Assembly: GCA_022559845.1 (NCBI GenBank) | Contig: CM040128.1 | Span: 267,784,698-267,848,697, forward strand | Reading direction: 5' to 3' | Origin: Amorphophallus konjac | Taxonomy: Eukaryota > Streptophyta > Magnoliopsida > Alismatales > Araceae | Length of the DNA stretch: 64,000 bases | In this document: positions 21,540 to 32,199 of the stretch, piece by piece | Layout of the letters: each line of letters opens with the position of its first letter | Numbering within the stretch: the stretch's first letter is position 1 | The notes under the pieces: model-generated | Databases searched by the model: none | The model's input: only the letters and a program-made list of their open reading frames with translations | What the model was told of the DNA's origin: nothing | Position numbers and translations under genes: made by a program

Positions 21540-22110
21540 CCTCACCGGTACACTACCCTGGGTGCCTTCACCGGCACGCCCGCAGGTGCCCTCCCCGGTA
21601 CACCCCCAAACAGCCTTCGCCGGCACGCCCCCGAGGGCTTCGCCGGTACACCTCTCGGCCAGTTCCCCGGCACACCCTATGAGGGCTTCCCCGGCACGAC
21701 CCCCTGGCACTTCGCCGGCACACCCCGTGGGGTGCTTCCCCGGCACACTCAGCGCCCCCTTCACCGGCACAGCCCGAGGCTTCCCTGCCCGATACACCTA
21801 CGCCCGCCAGCATCCTTCCCCGGTACGCTCGCCAGCATCCTTCCCCGGTACGCTCGCCAGCCCCACTCCCCGGCACGCTCCTGGGCATCTTCCTCGGCAC
21901 GCCCGTGGGAGTCTTCCCCGATGCGCCCTAAACGGCCCTCGCCGACACGCCCGTGGAGCCCTCCACCGACACAGTCCCTCAAGCTCCCCCGGCACACCCT
22001 CGGGGCTCTTCCCCGGCACGCTTCCACGAACCCTTCCCCGGTATCGTCGCCGGCCCACTCCCCGGCACGCTCCGACAGCCTCTCCCCGGCGCACCCTCAC
22101 CCCCGCTCAC
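21540..22110 (+). repeat. CCGGCACRCCC motif cluster in the antisense leader
   Basis: About 25 copies of a C-C-G-G-C/T-A-C-A/G-C-C-C motif, spaced 20-30 bp apart, in the same orientation and of the same type as the LTR clusters. Long frames on both strands here arise from the repeat. It lies between the antisense TATA box and the PMD start codon. Confidence 0.8.
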
Positions 22111-22132
22111 CGGTGGTCGCCCACGACGTCGG

Positions 22133-22810
22133 AGATGAAGGGGGAGAAGGGAGAGGAAGAGACCAAGAGGAAGAACAAAGAAGGAGAGGAAGAAGAGAGG
22201 GGGGGGCGTAGGGTTCCACTGCCCCGATCACGACGAGAAGAGAGGAAAAGAAAAAGGGAGAAGGAGGAAGAGGAAAAGGCGGGGGGGGCTCCACGGTCGC
22301 CTCCTCACCACAGCAACGACGACGGTGACGGAGTGGGCACCCGGCGCCGGAGAAGATGAAGAAGAGGAGAGGGAGGGGAGGACTTCGCTCGGTCGCCAAG
22401 GAGAGAGAAAGATGGGGGGGGGAATTCGAACGGGGTGACCGTTCGAAGCACCCCGCCCCCCCTATTTATAGGAAAAGAAAAGAAAAAAGAGGAAAAAAAA
22501 GAGAAGAGAAGAACAGAGGGAAAGAAGGGAAATAAAAAAGGGGAAGATGAATAAAAAGGAAGAGAAAGAAATAAAAAAGGAAGGGGACAAAAGAGACGGA
22601 GAAATTTCAAAAAAAAGAGGAGGAGTGAACACGAAGAATAAAAAAGGAAAAAAAAAGAGAGAGGAGAACAAAAAGGGGGCGATGAAAGAAGAAAACAAAA
22701 AAAGGGAAAAAACAAAAATTATTATAAATATATATATATACATACTTATATACCTATGTGTATGCCCACACACATATATACATCCATACATATATATATA
22801 TATATACATT
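22133..22810 (+). repeat. Purine-rich tract and TA microsatellite
   Basis: A/G-rich low-complexity sequence at 22133-22300 and 22470-22725, then (TA)n/(CATA)n at 22727-22810. The - strand TATA box at 22463 sits in a GC-rich island between the two purine tracts. No gene seen. Confidence 0.8.
22463..22470 (-). promoter_or_regulatory. Putative TATA box of the antisense gene
   Basis: TATAAATA on the - strand, flanked by G/C runs, about 1.2 kb upstream of the PMD ATG. The outer element has a - strand TATA at 44610-44618, also upstream of its ATG. The long leader may contain an unrecognised intron. Confidence 0.4.
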
Positions 22811-22959
22811 TAGATAGGCATAAATAAGGCACAAAAAATAATAAGATCCTTCCGAGGGGACGTCCCGTCCCCACGGTCTCGGGCATACATGCACCTGTGC
22901 AAATGGAGGCGACTTTACCCCTGCGCACTCCACCTCTGCAAGCGCACCACCACCCTGCC

Positions 22960-23280
22960 AACAAACAAGCCCGTCCCCGGCACGTCGCCTCGGGCCTCAG
23001 CCACCTCATTCCATACAATATCGTCATCACGGGCCTTACGCCTGGATCGGCAGAGTCTCTATCCTTGCGTTGACATTAGTCTCTTGCCAACGAACAAATC
23101 CCTTTCCGGTGCAAGGCCCCGTGCCCTAGCCACCCACTCCGCACAATATTGCCATTACGGACCTTACGTCCGAATCGGCACAGATTCTCCCGTTGCGCTG
23201 GCATTCTATTCTTGCCAACGAGTGAACCTTACCTTCCGGCGCAAGGCTTCGTGCCCTAGCCGACACTTGCATATCACTCA
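22960..23280 (+). repeat. About 130-bp tandem repeat, 2-3 diverged copies
   Basis: GTGCCCTAGCCAC, CAATATTGCCATTACGG and TCTTGCCAACGA recur at about 130-bp spacing. Each unit carries GGAC-CTTAC-GTCC or GGGC-CTTAC-GCCT, a small inverted repeat. The same GGACCTTACGTCC core appears in the outer element near 32451. Confidence 0.65.
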
Positions 23281-23308
23281 CTCAAAAAAAAAAGAAAATA
23301 AAATAAAA

Positions 23309-23519
23309 TGGGGTTAAAAATAGAGATACCCCACCGGACTTGCCCCTGCATGGGGACAAGGGTAAAAATGGCAATAACCCGGCCGTGGCGAAAACCCGAG
23401 AGGGCGCTACGGGCAAAATTGGGTACCCCGCCACGTGAAAACCCGAAAGGGCGCGTGGGCAAAAGCAAGAGGGGGCCGGTACCGGTGAAAACCCGAAAGG
23501 GCGCTTGTGTCGGTAATGT
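23309..23519 (+). other. Five-hairpin structured module (inner copy)
   Basis: Begins TGGGGTTAAAAATAGAG. Predicted pairings: GGGGT/ACCCC at the start; CTTG.CCC / GGG.CAAG at 23339-23360; then three hairpins of the form stem-AAAA-CCC-GNRA-GGG-stem. The first has CGTGGCG (23384-23390) against CGCTACG (23405-23411) with loop GAGA. The second has CCACGTG (23431-23437) against CGCGTGG (23452-23458) with loop GAAA. The third is near 23481-23510. A-rich flanks. Two further copies are in the outer element (31978 and 32858). Confidence 0.7.
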
Positions 23520-23559
23520 GGTTCAAAAAAAAAGAGAAAGAAAAAAACAGAAGAGATCA

Positions 23560-24305
23560 ACAAGCCAGGTCAGTTCCCGGCATCCTGTAGGCACTGACGA
23601 AGGGACCAAGAGACTAAGAGACCAGCAAAGCTTCAGTTCCCGACACCTCGTCGGCACTGATGAAGAGACAAAGAGATCAACAAGCCAGGTCAGTTCCCGA
23701 CATCCTGTCGGCACTGCCGAAGAGACCAAGAGACCAAGAGATCAACAAAGCATGTCAGTTCCCGACATCCTGTCGGCACTGGCGAAGAGACCAAGAGACC
23801 AACAAACCAGGTCAGTTCCCGGCATCTTGTCGGCACTGACGAAGAGACCAAGAGACTAAGAGACAACAAAGCATGTCAGTTCCCGGCATCCTGTCGGCAC
23901 TGGCGAAGAGACTAAGAGATCAACAAAGCATGTCAGTTCCCGGCGTCCTGTCGGCACTGGCGAAGAGACCAAGAGACTAAGAGACAACAAATCAGGCCAG
24001 TTCCCGACGTCCTGTCGGCACTGGCAAAGAGACCAAGAGACCAACAAGCCATGTCAGTTCCCGGCATCCTGTCGGCACTGGCGAAGAGACAAAGAAATCA
24101 ACAAACCAGGTCAGTTCCCGGCATCCTGTCGGTACTGACAAAGAGACCAAGAGATCAACAAAGCATGTCAATCCCCGGCATCCTGTCGGCACTGCTGAAG
24201 AGACTAAGAGACCAACATACTACTTCAGTTCCCGACGCCACGTCGGTACTAACAAGGAGACCAACAAACAAACCAGGTCGGCTCTCGACACCTCGTCGGC
24301 ATCGA
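23560..24305 (+). repeat. Roughly 60-bp minisatellite with CCGACA...TGTCGG hairpins, about 12 copies
   Basis: The unit reads CAGTTCCCGRCATCCTGTCGGCACTG followed by a purine spacer such as AAGAGACCAAGAGACC. The core CCGACA-TCC-TGTCGG is a perfect inverted repeat, and variants keep CCGAC/GTCGG pairing (CCGACACCTCGTCGG, CCGACGCCACGTCGG). Open frames on both strands are repeat artefacts. Confidence 0.85.
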
Positions 24306-24370
24306 CAAAGAGAGAAGAGACGAAGACACCCACGGGCACCGCCCGGCCCATCCTTCGCCTGCGCTACCCG

Positions 24371-24385
24371 TGGGTGGGGGAAATT
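24371..24385 (+). other. Polypurine tract (plus-strand priming)
   Basis: TGGGTGGGGGAAATT lies immediately before the TG of the 3' LTR, the expected place. The outer element has a comparable GGGTGGGGGGCATT before its 3' LTR. Confidence 0.75.
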
Positions 24386-25323
24386 TGTGGACATCAAAAA
24401 TTACACATCCAAATGTCATGCTCGGCCCGGCATCAACAACGGCGCCGAGTGAAGAAAAACCGGAGAAATCAAACACAAAAGGGGCCCACAGCCCATGGGT
24501 CCCAAAGAAAATCAAAACAGGCCATGACTCGTGCTCACAACGGGCTCAGAACGGGCCCCAAATACACACCCCGTGGGGAGCCCTTCAGCGGAACGCCCAA
24601 CCCCCAAGGGGCCTCAACGGCACGCCCTGATGGAGCCTCAGCGGCACACCCATTGGGGTCTTCAGCGGCACACCCCGAAGGGCCTTCAGCGGCACGCCCT
24701 CAGGGGGCTTCAGCGGCACACCCCGATGGGCCTTCAGCGGCACGCCCTGACAGAACCCTCCAGCGGCACACCCTGCCACGGCCTTCACCGGCACAGCCCC
24801 TTTGGGCGCTCGCCGGCACACCCCTATGGGGGTTCAACGGCACACCCCTTCGGGGTTCACCGGCACACCCCCAGGGGGGGTTCAACGGCACACCCTTGGG
24901 GTCTTCGCCGGCACACCCCCATGGGGGGGGGGGGTCTTCAACGGCACACTCCCCAGGGGGGGGGGTCTTCAACGGCACGCCCCCTGGGGGTCTTCGGCGG
25001 CACACCCTGCAGGGTCCCCAGCGGCACGCCCTTCAGGCCCTTCAGCGGCACGCCCATCCGGGGTTCCAGCGGTACGCCCTTTCGACACTACAGCGGTAAA
25101 CTTGTTCAGCCCTTCAACGGCACAGCGTGAGGCACTTTCAACGGCCGACGTGAGGCCCATGCCCTACGCATCCTTGGCGCGCAGTGGAGCCGTCTGAAGT
25201 GGTAGCCGATCGTTGGGCCACGTGGCCTAGTCCACTGACAGCCAGGACGGGCAGGTCAAACCTCATGATCACGGGCCACTTCCCGCTTCGACGCTCCTGC
25301 ACGAAGACTCCCGCTGTCCGGGG

Positions 25324-25330
25324 TATAAAA
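25324..25330 (+). promoter_or_regulatory. TATA box in the 3' LTR
   Basis: TATAAAA, conserved with 671 in the 5' LTR. If active here it would read outward into the outer element's pol remnant. Confidence 0.55.
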
Positions 25331-25679
25331 ACCCTCCCCTTCGTTTCGAACAGGAGGGGAGACAGAGAAGAGAAGAGGCAGACGGACAGACACACGCACG
25401 CAGAGGAAAAGAGAAGAAGAGAGAAGAAGAAGAAGAGGCCGTCCTCGCCGGGAGCTTCTTCCGACGACCACCGCCACCGGGAAGAAGTGAGAGTAAGAGA
25501 GAGAGGGTTCGATGTAACGGGGGGAAAGAGTTAGGGGCGTTTGGCCCTCCTCTGCATTCTGCTCCTTTACCCCCTCCCTATTCCAGCTTTCCTTTGTTTT
25601 TTCCTCCGTCCACAGCCTTGCGGTGGGCATTTTCTGTTTTGTAATGTGCATGTAAGGCCTCGGCCCTTTGCTTCCCGTG

Positions 25680-25685
25680 AATAAA
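25680..25685 (+). terminator. Polyadenylation signal in the 3' LTR
   Basis: AATAAA at the position matching 1030; this copy would end the genomic transcript. Confidence 0.5.
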
Positions 25686-27119
25686 AATCGCCCTCTCCGG
25701 GTTTCTCCATGATCTTTGTTGGTGATTGGTGCTAGTTTTCATGGCCTTCGATGGGTTGTTTGTTTTCCCTCCGTGTCCACATTTCTTCAGCATTTTGCTC
25801 GGAGTCTCCCCGTGGGTATGGCCTCTTGCCCATGACTCTCGATCTCACAGGCTTTCCACCCTCTTCCAGGGCCATCCTTGAGTGCCCACCCGTTTGAGGG
25901 GGAGGAGAGACCCTTGCTCTCTCTCTCCGATCGACCGGCTGCCAATAGGCCACCCCCTGCCTTGAAGCCCTCTCCTCTTCCTTCCTTTGAACAACCTGTA
26001 AGACTCCCTCCAGCCCATACACTTAGCGGTTTAATCCCCCAGCGATGCATCTTCCTGACCCTTCGTCGGCACACCTGTTTGGTCCCTCAGCGGCACGCCC
26101 ATGGGGGCTGTCCAGCGGTACACCTCCTCATTTATCCTTGGCCGGTACACTCCCCTTATGGCCTTCAGCGGCACACCCCTTTCTGCCCTCAACGGCACAC
26201 CCCTTTCTGCCCTCAGCGGTACACTCCCCTTATGGCCTTCAGCGGCACACCCCTTTCTGCCCTCAACGGCACACCCCTTTCTGCCCTCAGCGGCACACCC
26301 ACACTGTGTCACCCCTGGCCGGCACACTCCTAGGCCGGCACACTCCCCGGCTGCCCTCAGCGGTACACTCCCCTTATGGCCTTCAGTGGCATGCCCTTCA
26401 GTCCTTCAGCAGCCCACTCCTTGGCTTTGCCCCCGAGCCCTTCCCTTCGCGTTTTCCGAGGCTCTATGAAGGTGTTGCTCCTCCGGGGGCCCACTTCCAG
26501 TTGTCGGGTTCCGCCACCCCATGTGGGCGCGTTCCCTGTATCTCCCTTACGCCCCGGGTCAAGGGGAGATGCTGCCGAATTTTTGTGAGAAACTAATAAA
26601 CAATTAAAAGAGGTAAAAGGAGGCAACAAACGAGCAAGATAATTAATGAAACCTCCCAACTCATCTAATCACTGCCGGCACCATAACGAGAGCTGGACCA
26701 ATTAACGACCCGACGGACCGAGCCTCCGATTACGGCAATGGGGCTGAACAGAACAAAGCCAAGAAGAAGTTTATATAAAACTACGTGAAAATTAAGATAA
26801 GAAGAAAAGAAAAGCCTTAAAACAAATAATAAAAGAAAGAACCTCCACCGGCATGCCTGCCCCTACCCTCCACTCAGATGGACCTCCACCAGTGCACTCC
26901 TTCCAGCCTCTAACGGCACACTCCTTTTTAGCCCCTTGAACCCCCAGCGGTACACCCCTATAGCCTTCAGCGGCACGCCCGTTCTGCCCTCAGCGGCACG
27001 CTTCCCTTCAACCTTCAGCGGCACGCCCTCATTGGCCCCCAGCGGTACAGGCCATCACCATGTCCCTTTCAGCTCTCAGCGGCACGCCCCTCCTTCCCTT
27101 CGCCGGTACACCCCTAGCC

Positions 27120-27628
27120 ACTATATAGACTTTACATTCTAATGTATAGACTTATCCAGCGTATAGACTTGGGCAGTGTATAGACTTCACACCCCAACGT
27201 ATAGACTTATCCAGCGTATAGACTTGGGCAGTGTATAGACTTCACACCCCAATGTATAGACTTATCCAGCGTACAGACTTTGGGCAGTGTATAGACTTCA
27301 CACCCCAACGTATAGACTTATCCAGCGTATAGACTTGGGCAGTGTATAGACTTCACACCCCAATGTATAGACTTGTCCAGCGTATAGACTTGGGCAGTGT
27401 ATAGACTTCACACCCCAATGTATAGACTTATCCAGCATACAGACTTTGGGCAGTGTATAGACTTCACACTCCAACGTATAGACTTATCCAGCGTATAGAC
27501 TCCGGGCCAGTCGACGTATAGACTTCACATTGCAACGCGTAGACTTTGCTCCGCTCTGCTCCAGTGTACGGGCTTTGGGCTTGGCAACGTATAGACTTTG
27601 AGCCTGGGGAACGTATAGACTTTATATA
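27120..27628 (+). repeat. GTATAGACTT tandem array (3' LTR copy)
   Basis: Same array as 2450-3145 but about 180 bp shorter, with the same decamer and spacers. Confidence 0.9.
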
Positions 27629-28710
27629 TCACCCCCCCTTCACCGACACACCCTCCAGCGGTACGCCCCCCTTTTGGCTTCGTTGCTCTCAGCGGTACGC
27701 CCCTTTTGGCCTTCAGCGGTACGCCCTTTGTAGCCCTCGCCGGTACACCCCTTCGCCACCCAGCGGTACACCCAATACTCAGCGGTACACTCCCGTTTCC
27801 CCTTCGCCGGCACACTACATGCATGCATATATACATCACGATAAGGGCGTTAGCAATAGTAAATAAATTAATAAAAAAATCACGCTAATTAAAGGACTCT
27901 GAATGCCCAATATTAATCACAATAAAAGGGGTGGGAGAGGTAATAATAAACAAATAATAATAATAAGAATAATCATGAATAAAAGAAGAGAAATCATCCC
28001 GGACAAAAGCACGAGTAAACAATAAGCATCAAATCAGAAATCCCAGAAGATATAACTAAGAAAACCCCAGATAAAAGACGCTAAGGCTCACACTGCAGCC
28101 CTCACCTCTCCCCGTGACCCGGGGCAAAAGGAACAACAACGCCGCCCTTTCAGGTCAAGCCCGAGTCTTGGGAATTACCCCGACATGGCCAGGCTTTGAT
28201 CTAACCGCGGGCCGACATCCTAATCGGACCGGATTTGTTTTCTCGTTCCGGATACCTTCCGAATCCTCATCGAAATTGCCGCATGCTCGGCAGATATTTG
28301 AAGGGATCTACCTCGGTTTTTCTCATTGTGACTCTGCCACGGACCTGTGTCCGAATACGAAAAGGTCTACGAACGGCCGACATGGCCGACAGTTTATGGC
28401 CTTAATACAACCTTCAGTGTGATCTATCCCCATCTCTCTCGCATAATTAGTATTACTCTTTTCGACCGCGGGGCCTCTAATTTCGGCAATTAATCAAGGG
28501 TATTCTCTCGTATGGGGGATGTAAATAATGTCGTGACCTTTATGGCGCGACGGGAGTCGGTCTCGACACGAACCACACCATCGTCTGACGAAGTCAGATC
28601 GAGCGCACCATGGGCTCTTCGGAGCCCGAATAAATTGTCACTTTGTGACTGGCACGCCCACGCACTTAATAGACGAACCACCTGAACAAGCGAATTAAAG
28701 TGCGTCCACA

Positions 28711-30660
28711 CCGCGCAAGGCCATCAAAGGTCAAGCTATTGCAGACTTCTTCGCTGAGCACCCAGTGCCCGGGGAAAGCGCGTGGGAACCGGAACTTCCC
28801 GAGGATGAAACCCTAGAAGCCGCCCAAGTACAGCCTTCCTTATGGCAGCTATACTTTGATGGCGCTTCCAGAATTGACACCTCTGCTACCGGGTCATCCA
28901 GGGTCAGAGCAGGGGCAGGTATAGTCCTGAAATCTCCGGAAGGTGAAGTGGTGCACACATCCTGTTCCATAAACAAACAATGCACAAACAATGAAGCAGA
29001 ATATGAAGCCTTGATAATCGGGTTGCAGATTGCTCTGTCCATGGGAATTCAGATGCTGGAAGCATTCGGAGACTCCATGCTAGTTATAAAACAGCTGGAG
29101 GGAGAGTTCGAGGTGCGAAAGCAAGAGCTCCTCCCCTATCACCAGTTGGCAACTCGCCTGATGTCAAGATTTTACTTCATCAGCATCAAGCATATCAATC
29201 GAGGCCGGAATGCTCAGGCAGACGCCCTCGCTAAGCTGGCCAGTTCATTGGCGGTCCCGCCAGACACAAGCCTGAATATAATAGTGATCAACCGCCGACA
29301 GGTCCCTAGCGTAATAGAGGTCCTGGCCAACGAACAAGAGATGGAAGTAGCAGTCATCGAAAGGGTTCAACAGCCCGACTGGCGAGAGCATCTCCTACGC
29401 TGGTTTCAACACCAGCAACTTCCAAAAGAAAAGGAACAGAGAATGAAGCTCCTGAGGATCAAGGATTCTTACGAGATGAGAAGCGGGACCTTGTTCCGAA
29501 TTACGGCAGATGCCCGAAGGAAAGTCCTTCTCCGTTGCTTGTCTTCAGTAGAGGCGGGACAGGTGATGCAAGAAGTTCATGCAGGATCAACTGGAGCACA
29601 CCAGGCTGGCCCGAAAATGAAAATTGAGATAAAGAAGCTGGGTTATTATTGGCCCACTATATTTGATGATTGCTGCAAGTTTGCCAAAGCTTGTCAGAAA
29701 TGTCAAGAACACGCTAGTGTGGCGAGGAGACCTCCAGTGCCACTGCATCCCACTCTGCCAAGTTGGCCGTTTGCTCAGTGGGGCATGGACGTGGTAGGGC
29801 CACTACCAGCATCTTCATCAGCATGCAGATACATCTTAGCAGCTACAGACTATTTCTCCAGATGGGCGGAGGCAGTAGCACTAAGAGATGTGACCGGAGA
29901 ACTAGTTGCAAGATTCTTCCGGCAGAATGTAATATTTCGGTTCGGGATCCCCAGCCGAATCATCTCTGATAATGGCAGCCATTTCAGAAATCAGAAGGTT
30001 TACCGGCTAGCCGACAAATACAAAATTGACTGGAGGACATCGTCCCCCTACAACCCTCAAGCCAATGGACTGGCGGAGGCCTTTAACAAGACCTTGTGCA
30101 CACAATTGGCAAAGACTGTCAAGTCTAACAAAAAGGATTGGGAAGAAAGGATGTACGAAGCACTTTGGGCTTATCATACTATCTACAAGACCCCAACCGG
30201 CTGTTCACCTTTCTCCCTTGTCTATGGGTCGGAAGCTGTAGTGCCGATTGAACTTGAAGTTCCTTCATTGCGAGTTGCCATCCAGCACGGTTTAGTCAGT
30301 GGTGAGCAGACCAATGCAGAAAGAAGATTGGAAGAGCTCGCTGAGCTCGAAGGAAAATGCCTCCGGGCGCAACAAAACATCCAACTCTACCAAGCTCGCA
30401 TGGCCCGCGCTTTTGACAAGTTAGTCAAGGGTCGAGAGTTCAAGAAAGGAGACCTGGTGATGGTCAAAAGAAGAGAAGTGATGGCCTCTAACCCCAAAGG
30501 GAAGCTGGTCGAAAACTGGGTCGGACCGTATATCGTCCGCCGAGTATATGAAGGGGGTGCCTACGTCCTTGTAGACCACAAAGGAGTCATCCAGTTCTCT
30601 CCCCTCAACGGAAAACACATTAAGCTGTATCATGCGGCGCAGCCGACACACCCCGAGTGA
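28711..30660 (+). CDS. pol: Outer pol remnant: archaeal-type RNase H and integrase (5'-truncated by insertion)
   Basis: An uninterrupted frame of 650 codons starting at the first base after the inner LTR (PRKAIKGQAIADFF...) and ending TGA at 30658. RNase H: LYFDGAS, NNEAEYEALIIGL, FGDSMLVI, NAQADALAKLA. Integrase: HHCC residues (EVHAG, AHQAG, CQKCQ), then Asp in WGMDVVGP, Asp in ISDNGSHF and Glu in NGLAEAFNK, and a C-terminal GPYIV...LNGKHIKLYH. All catalytic acids are present and no frame break is seen, unlike the inner copy. RT and everything before it are upstream, beyond the 28.7 kb insertion, so no complete Pol can be made from this locus. The apparent start at 28765 is not a real initiator. 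Confidence 0.92.
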   Translation, partial: PRKAIKGQAIADFFAEHPVPGESAWEPELPEDETLEAAQVQPSLWQLYFDGASRIDTSATGSSRVRAGAGIVLKSPEGEVVHTSCSINKQCTNNEAEYEALIIGLQIALSMGIQMLEAFGDSMLVIKQLEGEFEVRKQELLPYHQLATRLMSRFYFISIKHINRGRNAQADALAKLASSLAVPPDTSLNIIVINRRQVPSVIEVLANEQEMEVAVIERVQQPDWREHLLRWFQHQQLPKEKEQRMKLLRIKDSYEMRSGTLFRITADARRKVLLRCLSSVEAGQVMQEVHAGSTGAHQAGPKMKIEIKKLGYYWPTIFDDCCKFAKACQKCQEHASVARRPPVPLHPTLPSWPFAQWGMDVVGPLPASSSACRYILAATDYFSRWAEAVALRDVTGELVARFFRQNVIFRFGIPSRIISDNGSHFRNQKVYRLADKYKIDWRTSSPYNPQANGLAEAFNKTLCTQLAKTVKSNKKDWEERMYEALWAYHTIYKTPTGCSPFSLVYGSEAVVPIELEVPSLRVAIQHGLVSGEQTNAERRLEELAELEGKCLRAQQNIQLYQARMARAFDKLVKGREFKKGDLVMVKRREVMASNPKGKLVENWVGPYIVRRVYEGGAYVLVDHKGVIQFSPLNGKHIKLYHAAQPTHPE

Positions 30661-31925
30661 TCAGTCGGAACACCCTTTCCTTGGTTAGCGGCATTCCGCC
30701 CTAACCAAGCTACCCTTTCCTTGGTCTAGTGGCACTCCGCCCTAACCGAGCTACCTTTCCTTGGTTTGCGGCATTCCACCCTAATCGAGCTATCCTTTCC
30801 TTGGTTAGTGGCACTCCACCCTAATCGAGCTATTTCTTCCTTAGTTAGCGGCACTCCGCCCTAACCGAGCTACCCTTTCCTTGGTCTAGTGGCACTCCGC
30901 CCTAACCGAGCTACCTTCCCCTTGGTTAGCGGCATTTCGCCCTAACCGAGCTACCTTCCCCTTGGTTAGCGGCATTTCTCCCTAACCAAGCTACCCTTTC
31001 CTTGGTCTAGTGGCACTCCGCCCTAACCAAGCTACCCTTTCCTTGGTTAGCGGCATTCCGCCCTAATCGAGCTACTTTTCCTTGATTAGCGACATTCCCA
31101 CCTAATCGAGCTACTTTTCCTTAGTTAGTGGCATTCCGCCCTAATCAAGCTACTTCTCCTTGGTTTAGTGGCACTCCGCCTTAACCGAGCTACCTTCTCC
31201 CTTTGTTCAGTGGCACTCCGCCCTAATCGAGCTACTTCTCCTTGATTAGCAGCATTCCGCCCTAATCAAGCTACTTTTCCTTGGTTAGCGCATTCCGCCC
31301 TAATCGAGCTACCCTTTCCTTAGTCTAGTGGCACTCCGCCCTAACCAAGCTACCTTCCCCTTGGTTAGCGGCATTCCGCCCTAACCGAGCTACCTTCCCC
31401 TTGGTTAGCGGCATTTCACCCTAACCAAGCTACCCTTTCCTTGGTCTAGTGGCACTCCGCCCTAACCAAGCTACCCTTTCCTGGGTTAGTGGCATTCCGC
31501 CCTAATCAAGCTACTTCTCCTTGGTCTAGTGGCACTCCGCCCTAACCAAGCTACCCTTTCCTGGGTTAGCGGCATTCCGCCCTAATCGAGCTACTTTTCC
31601 CTTGATTAGCGACATTCCCACCTAATCGAGCTGCTTTTCCTTGGTTAGTGGCATTCCGCCCTAATCAAGCTACTTCTCCTTGGTTTAGTGGCACTCCGCC
31701 TTAACCGAGCCACCTTCCCCTTGGTTAGCGGCATTTCGCCCTAACCAAGCTACCCTTTCCTTGGTCTAGTGGCACTCCGCCCTAATCAAACTACCTTCTC
31801 CCTTGGTTCAGTGGCACTCCGCCCTGATCGAGCTACCCTCTCCTTGGCTAGCGGCTCTCCGCCCTAATCAAGCTACCTTTCCTTGGTTAGCGGCATTTTG
31901 CCATGATCAAGCTACCCTCTCTCGG
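30661..31925 (+). repeat. 41-bp minisatellite of hairpin units, about 30 copies
   Basis: Starts directly after the pol stop. The unit resembles CCTTTCCTTGGTTAGCGG, CATT, CCGCCCTAACCAAGCTA. The arms CTTGGTTAG and CTAACCAAG pair. Other units carry CTTGATTAG with CTAATCAAG, a compensatory change, and loops read CATT or CACT between CGG and CCG. Units vary by 1-3 bp in length. No coding capacity. Confidence 0.92.
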
Positions 31926-31977
31926 CTCGCATTCCGAATAAAAAAAAAGGAAGAAAGGAAAGAAGTGAAAATAAAAA

Positions 31978-32188
31978 TGGGGTTAAAAATAGAGATACCC
32001 CGCCAGACTTGCTCCCACATCGGGACAAGTGCAAAAATGGCTATAACCCGGCTGTGGCGAAAACCCGAAAGGGCGTCGCAGGTAAAATCGGGTACCCCGC
32101 CACGTGAAAACCCGAAAGGGCGCGTGGGCAAAAGCAAGAGGGGGCTGGCTTCGGCGAAAACCCGAAAGGGCGCCTGAGTCGGTAAAGT
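31978..32188 (+). other. Five-hairpin structured module (outer copy 1)
   Basis: Same order of elements as at 23309. First GNRA hairpin: CTGTGGCG (32052-32059), AAAA, CCCGAAAGGG (32064-32073), CGTCGCAG (32074-32081). The second has CCACGTG/CGCGTGG, the third GGCG/CGCC. The upstream ACTTG.TCCC / GGGA.CAAGT hairpin is also present. Flanked by A-rich sequence. Here it lies at the 3' side of the antisense gene. Confidence 0.7.
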
Positions 32189-32199
32189 GGTAATTTCCA

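Larger units (their letters stand above)
1..28710 (+). mobile_element. Inner Tat-lineage Ty3/gypsy LTR retrotransposon, over 28.7 kb, left end clipped
   Basis: The sequence at 1-4228 recurs at about 24676-28710, giving two direct LTRs around a 20.2 kb interior. The 3' LTR begins TGTGGAC and ends GTCCACA; the 5' LTR ends with the same GTCCACA, followed at once by a primer binding site. The interior has gag-pro-pol in the order PR-RT-RNase H-second RNase H-integrase, the Tat layout, plus an antisense spliced PMD gene between pol and the 3' LTR. Extra antisense ORFs are known in the plant Tat lineage. About 290 bp of the 5' LTR lies left of the window, so the left target duplication cannot be seen; the 5 bp right of the element is CCGCG. 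About five substitutions in 580 aligned LTR bases suggest a recent insertion. Confidence 0.93.
24386..28710 (+). repeat. 3' LTR of the inner element (complete, 4325 bp)
   Basis: Starts TGTGGACATC and ends GTCCACA, a 7-bp terminal inverted repeat. It corresponds to 1-4228 with about 1% substitution in the part I aligned (481-1060 against 25140-25710). Immediately to its right the sequence is in-frame pol of another Tat element, which proves nesting. Confidence 0.95.

Noticed and set aside
21441..22359. Open frames of about 250-265 codons
   Set aside because: Generated by the CCGGCACACCC repeat cluster running into purine-rich sequence; no domain.
23560..24305. CRISPR-like regular repeats
   Set aside because: The repeats are directly tandem with purine spacers that are themselves repetitive, and the DNA is plant nuclear. 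This is a minisatellite.
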